Source: SVQP01 sp045650025 (lineage in GTDB: Bacteria > Bacillota > Clostridia > Oscillospirales > CAG-272). Taken from it: a stretch of DNA of 64,000 nt. The DNA is taken from NCBI GenBank assembly GCA_045650025.1, contig JAZRQR010000020.1, forward strand, positions 12,119 to 76,118, written 5' to 3'. Shown in pieces: positions 24,707 to 33,004 of the stretch (positions are counted from its first letter, which is position 1; each line of letters begins with the position of its first letter). The notes under the pieces were generated by a model. It made no database searches. It worked only from the letters and a program-made list of their open reading frames with translations, and was not told where the DNA came from. Both the position numbers and the translations under genes were made by a program.

Positions 24707-25633
24707 ATGAGCAGCTTTGAAAATCTTCGCGTCGTGGATAATTTCTACCAGACCTCTCTGTATTTCCCGATGCCCACCGTCATCATTTCCACGCTTTGCG
24801 AGGACGGCACCACCAATCTGGGTCCCTACTCGCTGGTGCAGCCCTATTACGTAGCCGGTAAGGATTACTACGCCATGCTGTTGTGCTGCCGCAATTCCTC
24901 CAACACCGCGCAAAACATCCTGCGCAACGGCAAGTGCACGCTCAATTTCATTGACGACAAGCCTGCCACCTTCAAGGAGGCTGTCAAGCTTTCCTGGCCG
25001 GGGGACAAGCCCGAGGAAAAAATGCCCAAGTGCAAGTTCAAGCTGGAAAAGAGCCTTTTGGAGGAGCAGACCGGCGAGATGCGCCCCATGGTATTGACGG
25101 ATGCGATCCAGGCGATCGAGTGCACCTGGGTGCGCGAGCTTGAGGGTGCGGAAAAGTTTTTGCCCGGTGAACTCAACGGCTACGAAGGTCCCTACAACGA
25201 TTTCAACGGCATTACCTCCAAGTTCGGCGCACACTTTATTCTGCGCGTGGACAAGATCCTGATGAAGAAAAAGTATGCCGATGCCATTATCAACGGCGTT
25301 AAGGCAAAGGATTTTCCGTCCTTGCCCGTCGATTACGGCTACCGCGACAGCAAGAATTTCTGGTTCCACAGAAAGACCCGCATGCGCGCAGAGCTGCTTC
25401 AGATGCGTAAGGCTTCGCTGGAATCGGTGCGCTATGCGGCAGATCGCGCTGACGACACCGTCAAGTTTACCGATGAGGCGCTGATGACCATTCTGGGTGT
25501 GCCGCGCGTATTCCTCTCAGTCGTGCTCAAGGGATGCGTTTCCTGGGCAAAGGAAAACGGCGTTACGCTGATCACTGCGGAGCACATGCAGATCATCAAC
25601 GATAAGCGCTCCAAGGAAAAAAATAAGAAATAA
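24707..25633 (+). CDS. Flavin-reductase-like split barrel fused to a PCP_red-like domain
   Basis: A 308-aa protein. Residues 15-215 form an FMN-binding split barrel of the flavin reductase type (FPMPTVIISTLCEDGTTNLG, then NTAQNILRNGKCTLNFI). The last 60 residues (FTDEALMTILGVPRVFLSVV, then CVSWAKENGVTLITAEHM) resemble the small PCP_red domain found at the end of light-independent protochlorophyllide reductase subunits and in some other redox proteins. This is a pattern match by eye. The combination suggests a flavin oxidoreductase with an extra binding module. It is 41 bp after the Nudix gene and closed by a terminator. Confidence 0.72.
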   Translation: MSSFENLRVVDNFYQTSLYFPMPTVIISTLCEDGTTNLGPYSLVQPYYVAGKDYYAMLLCCRNSSNTAQNILRNGKCTLNFIDDKPATFKEAVKLSWPGDKPEEKMPKCKFKLEKSLLEEQTGEMRPMVLTDAIQAIECTWVRELEGAEKFLPGELNGYEGPYNDFNGITSKFGAHFILRVDKILMKKKYADAIINGVKAKDFPSLPVDYGYRDSKNFWFHRKTRMRAELLQMRKASLESVRYAADRADDTVKFTDEALMTILGVPRVFLSVVLKGCVSWAKENGVTLITAEHMQIINDKRSKEKNKK

Positions 25634-25641
25634 GCTGACAG

Positions 25642-25670
25642 ATCCGCTTGCTCAACTCGAACAAGCGGAT
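25642..25670 (+). terminator. Terminator after the flavin-barrel gene
   Basis: A perfect 9-bp stem ATCCGCTTG/CAAGCGGAT with an 11-nt loop is followed by TTTTG. Confidence 0.85.
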
Positions 25671-25689
25671 TTTTGCTTGCCGAATCCTC

Positions 25690-25718
25690 TTGCATTTTGC
25701 AGCAAAAAGCGGTATAAT
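25690..25718 (+). promoter_or_regulatory. Promoter of the YkvA-led operon
   Basis: TTGCAT at 25690-25695 and TATAAT at 25713-25718 have 17-bp spacing, 46 bp before the first start. Confidence 0.82.
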
Positions 25719-25764
25719 GAAGACAGTACGAAAAAGAAGTAAACATATTGGTAGGAAAACGAGC

Positions 25765-26136
25765 ATGAACAAGCTAAAGGAACGCGCAAAGCAACTCAAA
25801 ACCGATATCCCCGCCGTGTTTTTGGCGTTGACGGATCGCAAAACGCCGTGGTATGCCAAGGGGCTGGCGCTTTTGACTGTGGCGTATGCCTTGTCGCCCG
25901 TGGATCTTATTCCGGATTTCATTCCGGTGCTCGGGTATCTGGACGACCTGATCATTTTACCCGTCCTGGTGGCTATTACGGTCAAGTGCATTCCTGCAGA
26001 CGTGTTCGCGCAATACCGTGAGCGCGCAAGGGACATGTGGGCAGACGGCAAGCCGCAGAGGTGGTACTACGCCGTGCCGATTATCCTGATCTGGATCTTG
26101 GCGCTCGGGCTGATCTTACTGGCAATATTTTTATAA
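25765..26136 (+). CDS. YkvA family (DUF1232) membrane protein
   Basis: A 123-aa protein. The DUF1232 core reads ALLTVAYALSPVDLIPDFIP with the S-P-x-D-L-I-P signature, then VLGYLDDLIILPVLVA. A last hydrophobic helix (VPIILIWILALGLILLAIFL) adds a second membrane segment. The function is not established. It leads a closely packed run of genes that continues to 32027, with gaps or overlaps of at most 17 bases. Confidence 0.87.
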   Translation: MNKLKERAKQLKTDIPAVFLALTDRKTPWYAKGLALLTVAYALSPVDLIPDFIPVLGYLDDLIILPVLVAITVKCIPADVFAQYRERARDMWADGKPQRWYYAVPIILIWILALGLILLAIFL

Positions 26137-26152
26137 GACGTGGGAGGGAACT

Positions 26153-27298
26153 ATGCAAAAACAATTGTTTTCCGTTTTACTGCTCTGCGCGCTGCTGCTG
26201 GGTCTTGCAGGCTGCGCAGGCGCATCGCATGGCGCGGGCGAGACCTATGCCGTGCAGCAATACCGCACGACCATGCAATATTACGAGGATTTTAAGATCT
26301 TGCAGATCGCCGATTTGCACCTGGGTATCGAGACTGACGTGGCACTCCAGCTGCAGATCCTGCGCGACACCATTCGCCGTGAGCAGCCCGACCTGATTGT
26401 TCTGACGGGGGATAATTTTATGTATGCCTCCAAGGGCGTAGTCAAGAGCCTGATCTCCACACTCAACGAGGAGTGCGCGGCATTGACCACGGCACGCAAC
26501 GGACGCCTGACCAAGTTTACGCTGACCTTTGGCAACCACGACAATCAGGGCGACTACGCGCGCTACTACATCAACGACGTGATCCGCACTTACGTAACTG
26601 CCGACGGTAACGAGATCGCCGATCGGAAATTTGCAGCCTTCGTGGACTACGAGGACGATGCGCTCTTCGGTCTTGCCAATTTCTACATCGATCTGGTGGA
26701 TGACCGCACCAAGAGCACCGATACCGTGGACGTCAAATACCGCGTGCACATCATTGATTCCAACACCTACCACTTTATGGGGCCCGACTACGACTACGAC
26801 GTCATGCACCCCGAGCAGCTGCAGCACGCGCAAAACGTTTACGAGCAGGCAACTGCCGACCGCGACTACATCGGTCTTGCGTTTTTCCACATTCCGCTGT
26901 ATGAATTTGAGCAAGCCTACGAGCAATACTCCTCGGCGGCTGCTCCCGAGCAGGTAGGGCAGGGCGAATACCGTGAGGGCGTGCTGTACGGCTACGAGAA
27001 TAACGGTGCATACAGTATGCTGCGAGCTACCAATATCGTGGCGTATTTCTGCGGACATGACCACATCAACTACGGTGATATTATCTTCAACGCGCACAGC
27101 GCGTCCGCTGCAGATCGCGCCATTTTCTCCTATGGCGTCAAGAGCACCAATCAGCTCTATCACGATACCGACCTGATCGGCTACAAGACCATTACGCTGC
27201 GTGACGTGTCCGTAGAGGACTTTCTCTCCATGGATTACGTAGGCAACAACTTCCAAAACTATACGAAAGGATACGGCAGCTATGAAAATGACAACTAA
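26153..27298 (+). CDS. Exported metallophosphoesterase lipoprotein
   Basis: A 381-aa calcineurin-like phosphoesterase with a lipoprotein signal (LLLGLAGC). Metal-binding motifs appear in order: LQIADLHLG (D-x-H), LTGDNF (G-D-N), FGNHDNQ (G-N-H-D), FHIPLYEFE (single H) and CGHDHINYG (G-H-x-H). It therefore acts outside the membrane on phosphodiesters or phosphomonoesters, with an unknown substrate. The region between residues 150 and 225 is an insertion relative to minimal family members. Its 3' end overlaps the next gene by 17 bp. Confidence 0.9.
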   Translation: MQKQLFSVLLLCALLLGLAGCAGASHGAGETYAVQQYRTTMQYYEDFKILQIADLHLGIETDVALQLQILRDTIRREQPDLIVLTGDNFMYASKGVVKSLISTLNEECAALTTARNGRLTKFTLTFGNHDNQGDYARYYINDVIRTYVTADGNEIADRKFAAFVDYEDDALFGLANFYIDLVDDRTKSTDTVDVKYRVHIIDSNTYHFMGPDYDYDVMHPEQLQHAQNVYEQATADRDYIGLAFFHIPLYEFEQAYEQYSSAAAPEQVGQGEYREGVLYGYENNGAYSMLRATNIVAYFCGHDHINYGDIIFNAHSASAADRAIFSYGVKSTNQLYHDTDLIGYKTITLRDVSVEDFLSMDYVGNNFQNYTKGYGSYENDN

Positions 27299-28229
27299 AA
27301 AAATCTGTATCGTGCGTGCCGTAACCCCGGTGCTGTTGCTGCTTGCATGCTTTTACTCGTACGATTTTTACAAATGCCTTTCAGGCTTTATTGCAAACGG
27401 CTTTCGCGAGCCGCTTGTCATGCTGCCCATGATTTTAGCGTACTTTCTACCGGTGTTCTGCTTTTGGGCATCCTTTTATGACTTTTACGTACGCGCCGTG
27501 CCCCCCGTTGCAAAAACCATCCTCTCGGTGCTTGTCGCGCTGTACGCCGCGGCTGAGCTTGTGCTGATTGTGCAGAAGCTGCCGCTTTACCAAAGCAACA
27601 ATGCGCTTGGTGTGTATGATGCGCTGCCCAGCTTTGGGCTGCATTTCCCCTACGACATGCTGATTCTGCTTGGCTGCATGATACTCTGGCAGATCTTCCG
27701 CCTCGCCGTTGGCAACAGACAGAGCACTCGCGCAGGTGCGTTTCTTGAGAGCTGCAAGCAGCAGGGAACGCTTACGCTGCGCGTCTGGGAATACGTTCTT
27801 CTTTGCATACTTTCATTCGTGGTATTCGTGTTCACGGGAGCCGGCATTTGCGCCACCTTTACTGCAATGGAAAACGCGCTGTATGACGCACGCTACCTGT
27901 TCCTTTTGCTGTGGGTCGCGCTGATCCCCATGGCAAATCTGGTTGTGCTGGCTGTCAAGCCCCAAGCCATCAAGACCACCAAGCGCACAAAGCTGACCGT
28001 GCTTGGCTCGCTTGTGGCAGTCAACCTGGTATTCGGTGTGCTGTTTTTGGTGCTTGAGCTGACTCAGCCCGATTTTCTGGTGCACGTTGGCAAGCCGCTA
28101 TTCCTGATCGCCTTTTCGGTGTCGCTCCCCATTGAGCCCGGTGTGATTCTGGGGATCATGGCGCTTGGCACCGTGATTGCGGCGGTGCGCATGATCAAGG
28201 TTACTGTCAAGCAGGCAGAGGAGGCGTGA
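27282..28229 (+). CDS. Polytopic membrane protein of unknown function
   Basis: A 315-aa protein with about seven hydrophobic helices, and no recognised motif. Cytoplasmic loops are short and basic (VKPQAIKTTKRTKL near residue 225). The start overlaps the phosphoesterase gene by 17 bases and its stop is followed after one base by the next GTG start, so all three genes are co-translated. It may work with the lipoprotein phosphoesterase at the membrane, which is an inference from position only. Confidence 0.6.
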   Translation: MKMTTKKICIVRAVTPVLLLLACFYSYDFYKCLSGFIANGFREPLVMLPMILAYFLPVFCFWASFYDFYVRAVPPVAKTILSVLVALYAAAELVLIVQKLPLYQSNNALGVYDALPSFGLHFPYDMLILLGCMILWQIFRLAVGNRQSTRAGAFLESCKQQGTLTLRVWEYVLLCILSFVVFVFTGAGICATFTAMENALYDARYLFLLLWVALIPMANLVVLAVKPQAIKTTKRTKLTVLGSLVAVNLVFGVLFLVLELTQPDFLVHVGKPLFLIAFSVSLPIEPGVILGIMALGTVIAAVRMIKVTVKQAEEA

Positions 28230-28230
28230 C

Positions 28231-28581
28231 GTGGGAAACGAAAAGGTTTACAATATGGCGTTTGCCAAGGTGTACCCTCTGTTGATCGCCAAAGCAGAGA
28301 AAAAGGGAAGAGTGCGCGCAGAGGTGCTGGAGGTGACCGCGTGGCTGACGGGATATGCGCCTGAGCAGATCGAGGCTTGCCTTGTAACTGACCTCTCCTA
28401 TGGAGATTTCTTTCGCATGGCGCCCGCGCTGCACCCCTCTCGCACCCTGATCACCGGCACGGTATGCGGTATTCGCGTGGAAACGGTGGAGGAGCCGCTG
28501 ATGCGCGAGATGCGCTATCTGGACAAGCTGGTGGACGAGCTTGCAAAGGGCAAGCCGATGGACAAAATATTAAGAGGATAA
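28231..28581 (+). CDS. DUF2200 family protein
   Basis: A 116-aa soluble protein. I recognise the DUF2200 pattern in VYNMAFAKVYPLLIAKAEKK, GRVRAEVLEVTAWLTGY and YLDKLVDELAKGKPMDKILRG. Members are small and widespread, and no function is known. The start is GTG 28231 with GGAGG a suitable distance upstream. It is 12 bp before the SDR gene. Confidence 0.88.
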   Translation: MGNEKVYNMAFAKVYPLLIAKAEKKGRVRAEVLEVTAWLTGYAPEQIEACLVTDLSYGDFFRMAPALHPSRTLITGTVCGIRVETVEEPLMREMRYLDKLVDELAKGKPMDKILRG

Positions 28582-28592
28582 GGAAGCATACT

Positions 28593-29309
28593 ATGTTTGA
28601 TTTTCAGGATAAGGTGGCTGTGGTGACAGGCGGCGCAAGAGGCATCGGAAAGTGTATTGCCGAGCAATTTTTGGCTGCGGGCGCACACGTCTGCATCATT
28701 GACGTGCTGGAAAATGACTATTTCGTGGGCGATCTGGCGGACAAAGCTACGTTGGAGGCGTTTGCAGACAGGGTCATTGCCGAGTATGGGCACGTGGATT
28801 ACCTGATCAATAACGCCGCCCCCTTGTCGCGCGGCATTGATGCTTGCAGCTACGAGGAGTTTGAGTACGCGCAAAGGGTGGGGGTTACCGCGCCGTTTTA
28901 TCTCTCTAAGCTGTTTGCGCCGCATTTTGCCAAGGATGCAAGCATTGTCAATATTTCGTCCTCGCGCGATCGCATGAGTCAGCCGGGGACCGAGAGCTAT
29001 ACGGCTGCCAAGGGTGGCATTGCCGCGCTGACGCACGCTTTGGCGGTCAGCCTTGCGGGAAGGGTGCGCGTCAATTCCATCTCGCCCGGCTGGATTGACA
29101 ACGCCTATACCGTATACGAGGGTGCAGACGCGACCCAGCAGCCTGCAGGCAGAGTGGGCAACCCGCCCGACGTTGCCAATATGGTGCTGTATCTGTGCTC
29201 GCCCATGGCAGGCTTTATCACAGGCGAGAATATCTGCATTGACGGCGGTATGACACGCCACATGATCTACCACGGCGATCACGGCTGGACGTTGGAGAGC
29301 AAGGCATGA
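28593..29309 (+). CDS. Short-chain dehydrogenase/reductase
   Basis: A 238-aa NAD(P)-dependent classical SDR. The cofactor loop is VVTGGARGIGK (residues 9-19), NNAAPL is the N-N-A-x motif, the catalytic Ser lies in VNISSSRD and the pair Tyr-x3-Lys in ESYTAAKGG. SPGWIDNA and GENICIDGGM follow the family pattern. Asp in IIDVLEN after the second strand favours NAD+. The substrate is unknown. It overlaps the P-loop gene by 4 bp. Confidence 0.92.
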   Translation: MFDFQDKVAVVTGGARGIGKCIAEQFLAAGAHVCIIDVLENDYFVGDLADKATLEAFADRVIAEYGHVDYLINNAAPLSRGIDACSYEEFEYAQRVGVTAPFYLSKLFAPHFAKDASIVNISSSRDRMSQPGTESYTAAKGGIAALTHALAVSLAGRVRVNSISPGWIDNAYTVYEGADATQQPAGRVGNPPDVANMVLYLCSPMAGFITGENICIDGGMTRHMIYHGDHGWTLESKA

Positions 29310-29818
29310 TTATTCTGATTACAGGCGCATCCCACGTGGGCAAGACCGCACTCTCGCAAAAGCTGCTGGAGAAATACGGCTATCCGTACCTCTCGATCGA
29401 TCACCTCAAAATGGGATTGATCCGCAGCGGCAATACCGACCTGACGCCCATGAGCGAGGACGGTGCGCTGACCGCGTATCTTTGGCCTATCGTGCGTGAA
29501 ATGATCAAAACCGCCATTGAAAACGGGCAAAACCTGATCGTGGAGGGCTGCTATATCCCGTTTGATTGGCAAAACGACTTTGAAGAAGCGTATCTTGCGC
29601 ACATCCGCTACTATTGCCTTGTGATGAGCGAGCAGTATATCCGCACACACTTTGACGATATCAAGCGCTACGCAAGTGTGATCGAGCGCCGCTTTGACGA
29701 CACGGATTGCACCCTGCAAAGCGTGCTGCACGATAACGCCGAGGTGCTGCGCAATGCCAGAGAGCACGGCGTGCCGTACGTGCTGATCAATGAACGTTAC
29801 GAAATCCATATTGAGTAA
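29306..29818 (+). CDS. P-loop kinase-like protein
   Basis: A 170-aa protein with the Walker A loop ILITGASHVGKTALSQKLLE at residues 3-22 and DHLKMGLIRSGNTD after the second strand, as in small-molecule kinases. NLIVEGCYIPFDW may be the Walker B region. The substrate is unknown. The start overlaps the SDR stop by 4 bp and the gene ends 6 bases before the radical SAM gene, so it is embedded in the accessory operon. Confidence 0.75.
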   Translation: MIILITGASHVGKTALSQKLLEKYGYPYLSIDHLKMGLIRSGNTDLTPMSEDGALTAYLWPIVREMIKTAIENGQNLIVEGCYIPFDWQNDFEEAYLAHIRYYCLVMSEQYIRTHFDDIKRYASVIERRFDDTDCTLQSVLHDNAEVLRNAREHGVPYVLINERYEIHIE

Positions 29819-29824
29819 AATGCT

Positions 29825-30574
29825 ATGAATCCATATTTGAAAAATCTCAACAAAATCGAGTTCGTGGTGACCAATGCCTGCACGGGCAAGTGCAAGCATT
29901 GCTCGCAAGGGGAGCACGATGGGGGCGGTGTGCATATCGATTTGCGCGTTGCCGCCGATGCGGTGCGCAAAATTGCAGGCGCTTACGACGTTCAAACCGT
30001 CATGACCTTTGGCGGTGAGCCGCTTTTGTACCCCGATGTGGTGTGCACGATCCTGGAGACCGCCAAGGAGCTGCACGTTCCCAAGCGTCAGGTCATCACC
30101 AACGGGTATTTTTCCAAGAATGCCAATACCGTCCGTGCTGTTGCGGAGCAACTTGCCGCGTGCGGTGTCAACGATCTGCTGCTCTCTGTGGACGCGTTCC
30201 ATCAGGAGACCCTCCCGCTTGAATCGGTCAAGCAGTTCGCCGCCCAAGCCAAGGCATGCGGTATTCCCATGCGCCTCTCGCCCGCGTGGTTGGTCAGCCG
30301 CGAGCACGACAATCCCTATAACCGCCGGACGCGCGAGATTCTTGCTGCCTTTACAGACCTGCAGATTCCGCAAGGGGAGGGCAACGTGATCTTTCCCGAG
30401 GGCAACGCGCGCAAGTATCTTGCCGGGTATTTTGTGGATTCCCAGCCAGAGAACCCCTACGTGGACGATCCGTGCGACGTGCGCTGCGCATCTTTTTCGC
30501 CAAACGGTGACGTGCTTGGCGGTAACGTGTACAAGCAGGATATCATGGAGATCCTGCGATCCTATACCCCTTAA
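29825..30574 (+). CDS. Radical SAM protein
   Basis: A 249-aa iron-sulfur enzyme. The cluster motif is NACTGKCKHCSQGE (C-x3-C-x2-C, residues 19-32), and the SAM-binding glycines are in TFGGEPLLYPD. Later segments VITNGYFSKN and LLSVDAFHQETLP fit the strand order of the half barrel. Two late cysteines (DPCDVRCASFSPNGDV) could bind an auxiliary cluster, as in short SPASM-like ends. It may modify a peptide or metabolite; no precursor peptide gene was seen nearby. Confidence 0.85.
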   Translation: MNPYLKNLNKIEFVVTNACTGKCKHCSQGEHDGGGVHIDLRVAADAVRKIAGAYDVQTVMTFGGEPLLYPDVVCTILETAKELHVPKRQVITNGYFSKNANTVRAVAEQLAACGVNDLLLSVDAFHQETLPLESVKQFAAQAKACGIPMRLSPAWLVSREHDNPYNRRTREILAAFTDLQIPQGEGNVIFPEGNARKYLAGYFVDSQPENPYVDDPCDVRCASFSPNGDVLGGNVYKQDIMEILRSYTP

Positions 30575-30584
30575 AGGAATGATT

Positions 30585-31361
30585 ATGACGAACCAACAAA
30601 TCTTACAAATCGCCATAGCGCAATCCGCGCAGGATCTGTGCGCCGAGGTCTCCGACTTTGAAAAGAGTGAGAACGTGATCGTGACCTCGCGCGAAAACGA
30701 GCACGCACGCCGCTATTTAAAGCTGCCGTTTTCCTGCCAGCTGGTGTCGTACGGCAACAACGTGGTGGCGTCGGTCTCGCCTGAATTTCGCGAGATTACC
30801 GAGCAGTACATAAACAAATATCCCGTGGAGCATCTGTTTGAAACGCCAAATATGCACGTGCTGGGCGAGGCGCTGATGCAAAAGGGGCAGAAGATCTGCT
30901 TTATGGCGGAGTATTTTTTGCCCGACGTAGAGGTGCTTTCTCAGCGGACCGTCGACACTTGCCCATACGAAACAAGGATTCTCACGCAGGCGGATTTTGC
31001 CGAGCTGTATCTGCCCGAATGGTCCAATGCGCTCTGCAAGGATAGGAAACACTTGGACGTGTTGGGCGTGGGCGCGTATGACGGGGAGCGACTGATCGGA
31101 CTTGCGGGCTGCTCGGCGGACTGTGACAGTATGTGGCAGATCGGCATTGACGTACTGCCCGCGTACCGCAGGCGGGGTATTGCCTCAGCACTTACAAGCC
31201 GCCTTGCCACCGAAATACTTTTGCGCGGTAAGGTGCCGTTTTACTGTGCAGCCTGGAGCAACATCAAGTCGGTGCGCAACGCGCTGCGCAGCGGTTTTCG
31301 CCCCGCATGGGTAGAAATGACTGCCAAGCCCTGCGAAACGGTAGACGGAATGAATCAATGA
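30585..31361 (+). CDS. GNAT N-acetyltransferase
   Basis: A 258-aa protein with the GNAT domain at its C-terminal half. The acetyl-CoA motif is GIDVLPAYRRRGIASALTSR (near residue 190), with the R-x-x-G-I-A loop. The N-terminal 130 residues are a domain without known motif that begins QILQIAIAQSAQDLC. ATG 30585 is favoured by AAAGGA at the correct distance. The acceptor is unknown. It lies 10 bases after the radical SAM gene. Confidence 0.85.
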   Translation: MTNQQILQIAIAQSAQDLCAEVSDFEKSENVIVTSRENEHARRYLKLPFSCQLVSYGNNVVASVSPEFREITEQYINKYPVEHLFETPNMHVLGEALMQKGQKICFMAEYFLPDVEVLSQRTVDTCPYETRILTQADFAELYLPEWSNALCKDRKHLDVLGVGAYDGERLIGLAGCSADCDSMWQIGIDVLPAYRRRGIASALTSRLATEILLRGKVPFYCAAWSNIKSVRNALRSGFRPAWVEMTAKPCETVDGMNQ

Positions 31362-31373
31362 AGGGGAACTTAC

Positions 31374-32027
31374 ATGGAGAACAACCATAGCATTCTCATA
31401 GAAAACGCCCGCGCCTACGTGCAGGCGTTGTTTGCAGGCGAATCCAGCGGGCACGATTATTATCACACTCTGCGCGTGTTCAAAATGGCAACGCGTATTG
31501 CCCGGGCGGAGCAAGCCGACGTGGAGAGTGTGCAGCTGGCGGCGCTTTTGCATGACGTGGATGACCGCAAGCTCTCGCCCGAAACCTATGCCACCCAAGC
31601 CAACGCGCGCCGCTTTTTGCAAGAGCAGGGCGTGGACGAGATGCGCGCAGCGCGTATCTGCCGCATTATCTCGCAGGTTTCCTTTTCGGCAAACGGCTCT
31701 GCCGCCCCCGATACGCTCGAGGGAAAATGCGTGCAGGATGCTGACCGTCTGGATGCCATTGGTGCCATTGGCATTGCCCGCGCGTTTGCGTACGGCGGTA
31801 ATCACGGGCGGCTGATGTACGACCCCGAGGTTGCGCCGAGGGCGGACATGACCGCACAGGAGTACGCTAAAAGTAAATCCACCACCGTCAATCATTTTTA
31901 TGAAAAGCTGTTCAAGCTGACCGATTTGATGCAAACGCCCACCGCCATTGCCATTGCCAAGGCGCGGCAAGCGTATATGCGCGCCTATATTGAGGAATTT
32001 ATGGCGGAATGGGACGGGCTTTGCTAA
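31374..32027 (+). CDS. HD-domain phosphohydrolase
   Basis: A 217-aa metal-dependent phosphohydrolase. Histidines and aspartates of the HD fold occur in order: GHDYYHTLRVF (first His), LAALLHDVDD (the H-D pair, near residue 60) and CVQDADRLDAIGAIGIAR (distal Asp). This matches the YedJ/YpgQ-like subgroup, some of which hydrolyse nucleotides. It is the last gene of the run from 25765; no clear terminator follows before the rplU promoter. Confidence 0.9.
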   Translation: MENNHSILIENARAYVQALFAGESSGHDYYHTLRVFKMATRIARAEQADVESVQLAALLHDVDDRKLSPETYATQANARRFLQEQGVDEMRAARICRIISQVSFSANGSAAPDTLEGKCVQDADRLDAIGAIGIARAFAYGGNHGRLMYDPEVAPRADMTAQEYAKSKSTTVNHFYEKLFKLTDLMQTPTAIAIAKARQAYMRAYIEEFMAEWDGLC

Positions 32028-32128
32028 GGCGCGCGGGCGCACGGTTGCCAAGGTGCGACCGAACATATCCGAATGTCAAATTGCACGAAAATATTATAAA
32101 AATATTGTGAAAAAGTTTCAAAAACCTC

Positions 32129-32157
32129 TTGACAAACGCGCATACATATGCTACAAT
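32129..32157 (+). promoter_or_regulatory. Promoter of rplU-prp-rpmA
   Basis: TTGACA at 32129-32134 and TACAAT at 32152-32157 have 17-bp spacing and stand in an AT-rich stretch. Confidence 0.9.
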
Positions 32158-32162
32158 ATAGT

Positions 32163-32251
32163 GCCGCATAAAATAGGCTTTTTAAGTATGCAATTTTTAT
32201 AGGGTTGCATCGCCGAATTTAGCGAGACTATATGAAAGAGAGGTGCTTTTC
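32163..32251 (+). promoter_or_regulatory. Possible L21 autoregulatory leader
   Basis: About 90 nt of 5' leader between promoter and rplU contain three short hairpins (GCATA/TATGC, TGCAA/TTGCA, TCGC/GCGA). An L21 leader RNA is known upstream of this operon in Firmicutes. I could not confirm the consensus by eye, so this rests on position and structure only. Confidence 0.4.
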
Positions 32252-32563
32252 GTGTTTGCAGTAATTGAAACCGGCGGAAAGCAGTACAAGGTACTCGAGC
32301 AGGACATCATCTATGTCGAGAAGCTCAATGTTGAGGAAGGCAGCGAGATCGTTTTTGATAAGGTCGTTGCAGTTTCTACCGACGCAGGCTTTAAGGCAGG
32401 CGTTCCCACCGTTGACGGCGCTAAGGTAACCGCTACTGTGCTGAAGAACGGCAAGAACAAGAAGATTTACGTTATGAAGTACAAGCCCAAGAAGAACGAA
32501 AAGAAGAAGATCGGTCACAGACAGCCTTACACCAAGGTTCAGATCACTAAGATCGAAGCTTAA
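32252..32563 (+). CDS. rplU: 50S ribosomal protein L21
   Basis: A 103-aa ribosomal protein that binds 23S rRNA domain VI. AVIETGGKQYKV at the N-terminus and KKKIGHRQPYTKVQITKIEA at the C-terminus are diagnostic. GTG 32252 is chosen over the in-frame GTG at 32243, because AAAGAGAGG stands 8 bases upstream and the resulting length is the family norm. It leads the standard Firmicute order L21, Prp, L27. Confidence 0.96.
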   Translation: MFAVIETGGKQYKVLEQDIIYVEKLNVEEGSEIVFDKVVAVSTDAGFKAGVPTVDGAKVTATVLKNGKNKKIYVMKYKPKKNEKKKIGHRQPYTKVQITKIEA

Positions 32564-32575
32564 TTTTCGGTTCTT

Positions 32576-32938
32576 ATGACCAAGCTGGTATTTTTCAGAA
32601 GCGACGGAATTTTCTACGGCTTTGAGGAACAGGGACACACGGGATACGGACAAGAGGGTGACGATATCATTTGCGCGGCACTGTCGGCAATGACCATGCT
32701 CATCATCAACACCGTCGAAGTGGCGTATGCATCGCATATTGATTACAATATCGATGAATCCACCACCAAGATCGTTGTGAAGTCCAAGTCGGCTCTCCCC
32801 GAATTTGAGGAGGACGATTATAAGCGGTATGCTGTTTCGGGCATCTTCATGGCTTATTACAAGCAGATTGAGGATATGATCGAAGAGTATTACGATTTCC
32901 TGGACGTATCTGTAATCGACAAACCGTACGAGTCGTAA
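32576..32938 (+). CDS. prp: Ribosomal-processing cysteine protease Prp
   Basis: A 120-aa cysteine protease that removes the N-terminal extension of L27 in Firmicutes. The catalytic His is in EEQGHTGYGQ (residue 21) and the Cys in DIICAALSAMT (residue 33). Its position between rplU and rpmA is fully conserved. Its substrate is present next door with the proper cleavage site. Twelve bases separate it from rplU. Confidence 0.95.
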   Translation: MTKLVFFRSDGIFYGFEEQGHTGYGQEGDDIICAALSAMTMLIINTVEVAYASHIDYNIDESTTKIVVKSKSALPEFEEDDYKRYAVSGIFMAYYKQIEDMIEEYYDFLDVSVIDKPYES

Positions 32939-33004
32939 ACCACGTAATTTTTCAAATTCAGAATCCCCGAGGATTGGGATCGCATTAAAGATGGAGGTAA
33001 GATC

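Noticed and set aside
28231..32027. A biosynthetic (RiPP) gene cluster with precursor peptide
   Set aside because: A radical SAM gene is present, but no short peptide ORF with leader, no exporter and no peptidase was seen between these tightly packed genes.
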